From Mastigamoeba balamuthi (lineage: Eukaryota; Evosea; Mastigamoebida; Mastigamoebidae), in the NCBI GenBank assembly GCA_902651635.1, contig CACRSC010000061.1, positions 152,741 to 216,740 of the forward strand: a stretch of DNA of 64,000 nucleotides, given 5' to 3'. The notes under the pieces were generated by a model that saw only the letters and a program-made list of their open reading frames with translations, had not been told where the DNA came from and did no database searches. Shown here piece by piece: positions 54,882-64,000 of the stretch (position 1 is the first letter of the stretch; each line of letters begins with the position of its first letter). Made by a program: the position numbers and the translations under genes.

Positions 54882-57800
54882 ATGTCGGAGTCGGGAGAGC
54901 CACTAGGCCCTCCCATGGAGCCCCCAGTTCTGCAAGTTCCCGGCATGGCGCCCCAATATCAAGAGTGCAGTCGGGGAGCCCACGGGACAAGGAAGGACCA
55001 CAACAGCAAACCCAACGGGTTTTCCAGCCCCTCTTTCGTTTTTCGCCCTGCTGAGAGAGCCCACACCTCGACTAGGGAGTCACCGAGGGACGCACCAGCA
55101 CAGCTCCGAGGGCCAGAGGGCAAGCAGAACCCCGAGGACTTCTGGGACGTCACGCAGCAGCCCCAGGAGTCGCAGACCAGCGGCACTGTCGTCAGAGGGC
55201 AGCAACAGCAGGGCGAGAAACAGACACCCGAGGGCGTAGAAGGGCCACCCGGTGACCAGCGCAGCCCCCCAGTCAGCGACATGCAGCAGCAGCCCCCCAA
55301 ACCCCAAGAGCTGCTGGCAGGGGACACTGGGGTTGCCGGGCACAGCAAGAAGCAGTTGAGGAAAGAGAGGCAGGCAGAGCTCCAGGAGAAGAGGGATCCA
55401 AAGGCCGAGGCAAAGAAGCAGAGGGAGGAGAAAGGCGGCTCACTAACAGCACAGCCAGAGCAGAGAGACGGCCAGCAAGTCCTCTCGGGGTCGGACTTGA
55501 CGCAGCAGCAGCCCCATAATCCCCAAGAGCCGCTGGGGGATACAGGGACAACCGGATTCCCCGAGAGCACGAAGCAGTTGAGAACAAAGGAGAAGCAGGC
55601 TCGCCAAGACAGGGAGGGGAGTAGGCTGCGCAGTGCACACCCGGAGGGCTGCCACAGCCGACTGCCTTGCATCCACAGTTTAATGAGCTTTGTATCAGAC
55701 AGGAACCGCAACAAGGAAGCTGAGGACTTCCTTTGCTTTGCCGACAAGGTCCTCCGGAGGCGCGGAGGTAACCCCAGGCCAGAAATCGATGCCTCGCCCG
55801 TCTTCCCAGCAGCATTGAGGCCTCTGCCACAGCCCTCCAGCAGCAGGAGAGGGGATGAGGTTCAAGCCGACGAGAGCTGGAGAACGAGAAGCATCTCGAT
55901 CCTGATCGACGACCGCAACCTGCCGCCAAAAGTGGTCAAGGTCGTGCGCGAGACGATGACTCGCGAGGGGTACTACGAGAACTTTCAGATCGAGAGGGCG
56001 ACAAGGGAGCTGTTTTACAGCAGAATTCCTCCAGACGTGTACCAGTACCTCAGAGCCAAATCCCGCATCTGTCAGACCGTCAACTGCTTCATCTCGTCCT
56101 ATGTTCAGACCCGGCACCTGGCAACACTGTGGGACCTTGAGCAGCATATCCTGAGCTGCAACGAGTTCGAATCTGCTCGCTCGTTCTGTGATCTCGGGAT
56201 AGGCCTGCTGTCAGCACAGCCCGATGTCCGCAGACTCTTCTCAGCACAGGGCCACAATCCACCAGCTGTCTACCCGCCTGTCACAGCTGATGAGCTCTGG
56301 AAGCAACTGGCACGGCACTACGAGCCTTCAGCGAGTGCGGACTGCGAAGACAGCCCCGAGGAAGTGCTTGCCAGATACGTTCTGGAACGGTACGGTGCGG
56401 ACAGCTTGGTGAGTGCTGGTGTTCGCGTTACTGGTGGTACGTTCCTCGTGTGGGTGTCAGCTCGTGCACAACGCCTCCGAGAAGCAGAGGAGGCGGAGTT
56501 CGCTCGGCGCATTTGCTTCGCCCATAAAAAGAGAAGGGATTCTGGTGCGTACGCGGACCTCTCTGGACTGGATTCCTTCCTCACGCTGCTGCACCTCGTT
56601 CATTCATGTTCCGCGTTTGGAAAGCGGATCGAGCGCGTCCGCAGGTTTGTGACTCAGCAGCTGGAGTCTCCAAATAGGGCGGATCTGGCCAACCAACTCT
56701 CGGGTCTTCTGACCCTCGCGGTTCTGTCGACTTCGAGAGATCTGACCTTCGCAAGAGTCTGCTCGAAGCTGTTGCAGAGCACTGAGCAATCGAGACTTGA
56801 CGCTGCTCTGCAGCACACTCTGTCGATCTCCTCGGACGCATTGGTCGTCGACCTGCTGCAGAGTCTCGAGGCCACATTTCTGAGCCAGCTTGGGGCTCAC
56901 TGCCACGCCTCTGTCCCGGAGTCGCTCATCGACCACATCGCTGCCAACAAGGAGCTCTCGCAGGCACTACAGGACGCTGTTTTGTCTGCAAATAAGCGGG
57001 TTCTGTCTGCCCAGGGGACCGATGATCAGCTCCGGTCTCTCTGCTGTGTTCCGGACGATGAGGTGCTCGGCATCGTATGCGAGTTCTTATCTGCCGTTTC
57101 TCCGGCCTCCGACGTTGTGATGTCTCTACAGGGAGCAGAGGCCCAGGTGCTACGGGTGTTCAAGCTCGAGGAGTTCAACCGGACTGGGAAGGGCTCTTTC
57201 CTGTCGTTCTGCGTTGAACACGCAGACGCGTTGCGCGCGGTCCTCCCTCGAGACTCGGACAGCCACTGTGTTACGCGACAGACCCGCCAGCAGATCGAAC
57301 AGGTCGTGAGCACTCTACTGAACAATCTCGACAAAGTGGGACAGCTCTCCGTCCCAGCAAGGCTCTTCTACTGTCTGAGAGCGGCCATCCTGCACTTCGG
57401 ACCGCACTTCTGCCGGACGAATGCGGAGCAGGTTCGGAAAATTGCTGAGATCTGCTGTAAGGAGCCTTCAAATCCTGTATCGGGGACTAAGCTTCGATGC
57501 CAGCTCGCTGCACTGGGAGTTTTGGTCCAGTGCTCCTTCCAGGACCTGTCAGTGGAGGGGGCTACCGGGTTGTGCGACTCTGCCTTCGAGCCGAAGAGTA
57601 AGAACGTAGAAGACTGCGATGTGTGGTCGCTGCTGCTCTCCACCCCGCCAGGTGCAGATATGTCGCACTGGTCCCACTGGCAGCTCCTGTTCGAACCAGC
57701 CTTCGGCCCGCTGGGCGAGTTCGTGGAGAAGATGAATTCCCGGTCCGCTTCCCAGGGCACCGTTGTTGAACTCCGCAATGGGGTCTACTCTCTCGCTTAC

Positions 57801-60800
57801 CTGCCCTCAAGCCCCCTCGCCTCCTTCAGCACAGCCGTTTCTACCATGGACCCTGCGGGTGCTGCCACGGCCCTACTTGCTCTGGCACTGGAGAGAGGTG
57901 GCCAGGTCGTTCTCGATCTTCGCCGAATGGAGGTCGAAAAGCAATTGATGTCGGTGTCTCAGGAGGAAGCTGTTGTGTTCTGCGCCCGTACGATCTCCGT
58001 TCTTCCGGATGTCCTTCGCGAGTCTCTCGGGGTGCCGGTGTTTCTGGAAGCGCTCAAGAGTGTTGTGCAAGCTGAGCGAGTCACGCAGTGCATCAACTCC
58101 CGAAAGTGGACCCAGGAGGAACGTCTCTGCTTGTGGCAGATCGGAGAGCTCCACTCGTTCCTGGTCGAGCCAGAGTCATTGCCCTCGGGTCTCCATCATA
58201 CGGTGGAGTCACACGCTCCTGTATTCCCCAGAATGGAGCAGCCAGCGGTGACTTCTGTTGCCAGACGATCTACAGAGCGCACCGAGGATCCTCTGTCCGT
58301 GGTAGTGACCTCATCTGCAGCAGTGGTGTCGCTTCCGGTAGGTGAGGGCGAGAGTGCGGAGGAGGTGTTTCAGACTGCCCTGATGCAGACGGGCGGTTCC
58401 ATCGACCTGAGCGCTCTGAGCCACAAGGACGCGATGGCCTTGGAAAATCTCCGTAAGATGACGTCTCGGGGTATCGACTATCTCTCCGCGGGACTGTACT
58501 CCGAGCAGTCGCACTTTGTTCTGGAACTGATACAGAACGCCGACGACAATCAGTACGCTGCGGGCGTGGAACCGACGCTGCGAGTTACGGTGCACCAGGA
58601 CGGAGTGTCTTTCGAGAACAACGAGCTTGGGTTCACTCGCGCAAACGTCCTGGCGCTGTGTAATGTCGGCGACAGCACCAAGCACGGCATGAAAGGGCTG
58701 ATTGGCCACAAGGGCATCGGCTTCAAGAGCGTGTTCAGCGTCTCCCCGAGGCCGGAGATTCACAGCAGGTGCTACCACTTCATGTTCGACCTCACAGCCA
58801 CCGACGGCTTGGGACACGTGACCCCCTTGCCGCTCGAGAGACCTGCGGACTGGTCAGAGGCCTCTTGGACAAGGATTGTTCTGCCCATCAAGGAAGAAAC
58901 GAGCAGAAACGTCGCAGCCCAGTTGCAGTCTCTGCAGCCCTCGCTGCTGCTGTTCCTCCACAAACTGCGCAGGCTGAGCATTAGCGTTGCCGGGCAGTCA
59001 ATGCGTGTGATAAGCTGCAGCGGTGAGGTTGACAACGTAATGCGCACATCGGAGGAGGCAGTCGGATCTGCAGCACTGACCACATCGTGGCTCGTATCCA
59101 GGCTCGAGCTCGAAGAGCCGTCAGCGCTCGTTGCAAGTAGGAAGCGCAATGCACCAAAGAGCGAGCTCGTTGCCTTCGCGGCTGCAAGCCCCAGCGCGGC
59201 GTCCACAGAAATCGCGATGGCCTTCAGACTGGACAGCAGCCCAGCTGTGCAACCTGTCTACGCGTTTCTGCCCGTGCGCCCATATGGCCTCATGTTCGCT
59301 CTGCAGGCTGACTGGGATGTCACTGCTTCGCGCGAGGCCATCGACGAGTCATCGCTGTGGAATAAGTGGCTCAGAGAGCAACTGCCACAGGCTTTCGCCA
59401 AGTCCGTTCGAGCGTTCTCCGAGCGCATACAGCGCGCTATGAATAGTGACACGAAGCCCAAGAGCGAGGAGGCCGAGAGCGACGAGGAGTCACAGGCCGA
59501 GGCAGTGACCCTCCCAGCGGGAAAGTGTGCCTACGCCCTCGCGATGCTGTTAATCGAGTGCTTCCCGGCCTGCTCAAACACCCACGATTTCTTCACACCG
59601 ACGGTTCCTCTGATGGTCCGCGAGGCCTCGAAGGTTTGCTTCATACCGACAATGAGAGGCTGTTTGTGCACCCCGGGGGCAAGCGTTCTGCAACCGCAGG
59701 CGCTGGACGATTCAGTACGCTGGCTATGCGAGGGATACCTGAACCAAATGGGTCTCAGCTTCGTGCACAGCAGCGTGAAGATGTAGGAAGAGCAAGCTCG
59801 CTGCGTGGGCGTACTGGAGTTCGGTCACTCGCTGGTTCTCAGAGTCCTGGATGCCTATTGTAGCGATCCCACAGCACAAAGAGACCCAACAGAGTACGCA
59901 CAGAAAGCCTTGGCGTTGTTGGACCTCGCATCCCTGGGATCGTCTCCTTCGGAGTGCATCACCCATCTGAGACAGCTGCGCTGTCTGCCACAGGCAGGGG
60001 GTGACATGGTCAGCCTGTCTGCCGGAACCATCTTCGAGACGTCTGACATTGAGCGCAACGGAACCATTCCGGGAACTGTCCTGTGTGCGCTGCGGGCTCT
60101 CGACAGCGAGTTTCAGGCAGAGCTACCGCGCCATCCAGAGGCTAGAGCCCTGCTGCGCAAGACAGGCATGCGTCAGGCCTCGGCACACGACTTTGTGAGG
60201 GCTCTTGTGGACAGTGACCTGCTAATAACCGGGGCGGTGTGGGAGCGGACTCAGCGGCTCGCGTATTGCTTCTGCCATTCGCTGCGGTGCATGCAGTGTG
60301 CCAGTGGCTCGCTGGAGAAACGCCTCGTGGAGCGTCAGGTACAGCTGTTGGTGTCTGCAAAGGGGTCGTGCGATCAGGAATGGGTTGTTCCCTCAGCGTC
60401 AAGGACTGTCTTCTACTCGCCAGAGTACGGATTCCCAACCGTGCATTCGCTCGCGCCCCTTGGCGATACTCGTTTCTCCTTCCTGTCGCCTCTGTACTTA
60501 AATGAGAGTAATGCAGACGCCAGGCCATCGAAGGAGCAGTGGGCTACGTTCCTGTCACGCCTGGGCGTCAACCAGGGACTGCCGATCGTTCAGGTTGACA
60601 ACGTACTCAATTGCCCGCTGCTCGAAGCCGTCCTGTCGCAAGAGACGATCAGCCAGGAACAGAGCACTGCATTACTTTCGTGGCTGGCGAGTACCTGGGA
60701 CTCTGTATCGAGCATCGTCTCACGGGAGTGCAATGCGTCGCGTGCCCTGAAGGAGCGTCCGTGGCTGTTCTGCGCTGGTTCAGCCAGAGTTCCGAACGAG

Positions 60801-63428
60801 GTGTGGATAGACAGTAGGGACACAGTGCGTGTTCTCGGGTCTCTGATCTCCGTCATCCAGCCTACCGAGCGCACTCTTCCTGTTCTCTCTGCTGTCGGGG
60901 TCCACGCGGAACTGTCCATTGAAGATGTAATCGATATCCTCAAATCACTTGACTCTCGTCGGAAAGAGCTTGACGAATCGAAGATGTCCGAGATACATTT
61001 ATGGCTGGCAGCGGAATTGAAGGAGCTTTCACCAAGGAGGTTAGCAGCAGTTCGTGACATTCTCTCGTCCATACCGTTCATCCTGGTGGGATCGGAGCTT
61101 CTACGACCTGGTCAGTGCGTGTGGGAGGACCGTTCCGGTGTGTGGGCATCGAAGAAGAAGAATCAGCCCCGCTTGATGCTCTCCTTTGTAGAGAGCGTAA
61201 CAGGAGCGCCTCGAGTCCTCTGGCCTAAGTACGTGTCGAACGGCGCGATGAAGGACGCGTTTCTTTCCCTCGGAGTCCCTGAGGCTCCCTCCCTGGAGAG
61301 CTTTGTCGCACTGCTATTCGAATGCGGAAAACTCTGCACCAAGGATGCCACACACGCGGCGCTTCGAACCCTCTGCGGGCTCAACTACTTCGAAGAGGAG
61401 GAGCGGGGTAGAAGACGCTGTGCTCTTTCGGATTCAGACGACGAGGACTCCGAAAGAGGGGAGATGACGACTGTTGGCTCATTTCGTGACCGTTTGCTCG
61501 ACCTTGTCGGGAGCGAGAAAGTGATTCCAACGATGTGCGGAGCTAGCTGGGCATCTCCGAGAGACCGCCTACTCTTCTTCTACGACGATAAGCAGGAGTT
61601 CGTGTTCGAGCCTGTTGACGTTACGAAACCCCCGCTGTTTGCTCTCACCAGGTGGGACAACCTGTACCCCGACGTCATCATCAATAACGGCGAGACCGAG
61701 ATGAAACGGGTGTGCCACATGCTCCAACTGCAGCCGGTGTCCCGCTGTCTATCCCTAGAGCTCGAGGCTGTTGCACTAGAGGACGTCTTGAGTGGCGAGT
61801 CTCTGTTGCTCGACGCCCGCAGGTTGCACTCCGTCACCAGCTTCGCGGTTCAGATGTGGTGCCAGAAGGGGGTGGATGCACCGACAGTCGGAGCCCTCAA
61901 GGCGGCGTTCACGGGCATCTCACATCGTGCATGCAGAGACATCCGAATCTCCACAGTTCTCTCGACGTTGGCCGGGGAAGTTGTTGCCAGGAAGCCGAGC
62001 ACTCGGAGGGAGAAGTGTTGGATCGATCCACAGCCCGCAGAAGCGGACACTGCAGGTACCGCCCGAACGCTCCACGTAGCCTCTGGCTACAAGTCGATGG
62101 AAATGGCTGCGGAGATGCGGAAACTCGTCAAGGGCGCAGCGCCAGCATACTCAGAGGACCTGGAGCGCATCGTGGATCACGTGTACACCTCGGCAGACGA
62201 TTGGGCGAGTGCACAGGATATCCAGGACTACCTCGCGGAGGACCTCGGATGCTGTGTTCCACTCGTTGGGCTTGACGCTCTGTGGATTCCCCTGCTGGTT
62301 GCCCACACCGCCGTGATGTCCAGGCAGCCCTCGCCCGCAGAAGGGAGAGTTGGAGCCTCCATCATTCCAGAGAAGCCGGCAGACAGGGCTACCGAGGTCG
62401 TCGTTGACAGTGCCCCGAGCATGGTGCTTGATCAAGTGATCAGCAGCCTCAAAAGAGAACGGGAGCGCGGTCGTGCCTCAGAGAGGAGTGCGATGTTCGC
62501 CAGCGCTGTGACCGTGGGTTGCGGCCATCAAAGCTCACAAGAGAGAACTCGGCCTGTGATACCATCGAGCAGCAGCATTTTGGAATTGGTAAGGGGCGGC
62601 CTTATGGGGGGCGCACCATCCCTGGTCTCTGTGTCGGACCGCACCAGCCAGCTGCAGCTCTGTTCGACTCACGGAACCTCTACCGACCCGGCCCGTGTGT
62701 ACAATGGTAACGCACCTTGGAGCCTCCTCTTCCCTGCGGCTCTACTCTGGAGCCTTTTCAAGGCAATTGCGAAGTACTGCTCGGGGAAGCCCCTGCCAGC
62801 GGTCACTACCCTGGGCGCGGGCTCTGTGGAGCACCAGGTAGACGTGCAGGTTCCCGAAATGACACAGCAGAACACAGAAGACCGAGTTCGCACGATATCG
62901 AGGGCCGGACATTCAGCTTCAGTCGTCGGCTGTCAAGCCAATGGAGCAGATATACAGGTGCCGGAGCAGGCACTCAAGGGAGCACTGGAATCTCTCAAAC
63001 TCGCAGGGGGGCGCATATGCGGGGTTGAGCCAACCGACGTCTGCACGATCGTCGGGTCGTCTGCCGCCAACGACGGGCGCTGGGCTGAGGAACTCGTGGC
63101 CAAGGTGATGGCACTGATGCCTGCTGAGTTCGCTGCCGTCGAGTGGGTCAACAGAACCGCCGAGTCCGGGTGCCCCTACGACGTGACTGCCCGTGCAGCA
63201 ACGACGGGTGCCCCGGTGTACGTCGAGGTAAAGAGTACAACAGCCGAGAGGATGCAGCTGATCCCTATCTCTGTCGCCGAGCTCCAGTTCTCCATACGCG
63301 AGCCAGAGTACGAGATATGGTGCGTTGCGTCTGTGGGCACCAGCACGCCCTCGATCACACGTATCCCAAGGCCTGCGCAAGCCTATGACCGAAACCTCTC
63401 CATCTTCCTGAAGCACTCAAGTTCGTAG
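54882..63428 (+). CDS. NO VEIN/sacsin-like ATPase with C-terminal DUF3883-type domain; one in-frame TAG
   Basis: One unspliced frame of about 2,850 codons, interrupted only by TAG at 59784-59786, after which the same frame continues without a break in character (...HSSVKM-stop-EEQARCVGVLEFGHSL). I prefer ATG 54882 (MSESGEP); ATG 54819 is possible. Residues 1-260 are low-complexity, with repeated PQE(L/P)L..DTG and KKQLRKERQAE phrases. A sacsin/NO VEIN GHKL ATPase lies at about 58440-58800, with FVLELIQNADDN (Asn/Asp of the N box) and GHKGIGFKSVF. At the C-terminus (about 63040-63400), SGCPYDVTA...VYVEVKST has the D...ExK spacing of PD-(D/E)XK-type domains, fitting DUF3883 of plant NO VEIN. 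The family is large and ATP-driven; plant NO VEIN affects cell fate, and bacterial relatives occur in defence loci. Absence of introns and lower GC set it apart from its neighbours. The TAG may be an error, a true truncation or read-through. Confidence 0.8.
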
Positions 63429-63846
63429 AACGGAGATGTGAACACCGCATGGTTTCGGTCGGCTCGTATCAAGGGGCCACGATTTTGCTTGGGTGGTTTG
63501 GGAACTGGGCCAATTTGTGTTGTGAATAGACCCAGAAATTTGCATTATGCGGAAATACAATTGAACTGGCGCTCTCAGATATCCTCTGTGCTTTGAATGT
63601 CTCGGGGACTGATTCACCTCAGGGAGTCAAGTATTGGGGTGTGTTTTCCCTCACGAAGGGGGTTGTTCTCTTATTAAATGGATTGAGAGGACAACAAGGA
63701 TGAAGGCCCTCGGTTGTCTATTGGTTATTCCTCGGTTGAACCAAGGCCCTGAGGAATCGTGAATGCCTTTGTTTGACATTGACATCTGTATGATGTATGT
63801 TGAGTGCAGTCCTTTGCTGCCCGCATGTACTGTCGGAGTCGGAGGA
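63429..63846. other. Intergenic region between convergent genes
   Basis: About 420 bp, AT-richer than the genes, with short runs such as CTTATTAAATGG. No gene or clear terminator is recognisable. It contains the 3' ends of two convergent genes. Confidence 0.35.
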
Positions 63847-64000
63847 TCACAGGCCCGAAAGCGTTGCGTTGATCCGGGCACAGGTCTCCTCGTCGGGGCG
63901 GACGCCAGCGTTCCACTGTGCCAGCTCGTCGGCCCTGATGGGCACCACGTTGTTCTTCGCCACAGGGCCCTCGTCCTTCCACACGACCAGCACCGCACGG
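63847..64000 (-). CDS. C-terminal end of an unidentified protein (partial)
   Basis: On the minus strand, an open frame enters from the right edge and ends at TGA (63849-63847). The last residues read VVWKDEGPVAKNNVVPIRAD, then ELAQWNAGVRPDEETCARIN and ATLSGL. It has no start in the window. The amino-acid mix is protein-like, unlike the Arg/Pro-rich alternative frames. I cannot assign a family. Confidence 0.5.
   Translation of the reverse strand, partial: RAVLVVWKDEGPVAKNNVVPIRADELAQWNAGVRPDEETCARINATLSGL

Overview
The window is nuclear DNA of a unicellular eukaryote, most likely a free-living amoebozoan. Coding DNA is very GC-rich, and most genes are split by short introns (usually 55-110 bp, many beginning GTGCG and ending CAG). 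The gene set is eukaryotic: beta-adaptin, coronin, actin-like protein, Wee1, an FHA checkpoint kinase, Ddi1 and a C2-DENN protein. The nicotinamide nucleotide transhydrogenase has the beta-then-alpha order known from Entamoeba and Eimeria. Together with the GC content this suggests an archamoeba such as Mastigamoeba or a similar amoeba; that assignment is inference.

Layout. 0-4.7 kb: C2-DENN protein (minus, runs off the left edge). 5-9.7 kb: very acidic repetitive protein of unknown function. 10.1-14.1 kb: beta-adaptin, whose first intron holds a 553-base gap. 14.2-15.2 kb: two divergent copies of a structured RNA unit in which the T-arm lies upstream of the D- and anticodon arms, as in a circularly permuted tRNA gene. 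15.2-16.5 kb: divergent actin. 17-21.3 kb: transhydrogenase. 22.6-25.9 kb: M1 aminopeptidase. 26.2-32.2 kb: large ankyrin protein, cut off at a single ambiguous base at 26179. 32.5-41.9 kb: Ddi1, FHA-kinase, coronin and Wee1-like kinase. 41.9-44.7 kb: AT-richer DNA with a broken Tc1-type transposase. 44.7-50.7 kb: ZNFX1-like RNA helicase ending in a DeCL/DUF3223-like domain. 50.7-54.8 kb: transposon debris with a 317-bp MITE and a 1.5-kb foldback element. 54.9-63.4 kb: NO VEIN/sacsin-like ATPase ending in a DUF3883-like nuclease-type domain. The last 150 bp hold the end of an unidentified gene.

Three things stand out. First, the two tRNA-like units have acceptor strands that pair only in permuted order, and outer helices that are kept by compensating changes between the copies. 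Second, the helicase-DeCL gene and the NO VEIN-like gene are long and almost intron-free, and they flank a patch of mobile DNA; both belong to families tied to small-RNA control or defence. Third, there is a foldback element with near-identical arms and 16-bp flanking direct repeats just upstream of the NO VEIN-like gene. The assembly contains ambiguous bases and several single-base frame breaks, so broken frames should not be read as pseudogenes without checking.
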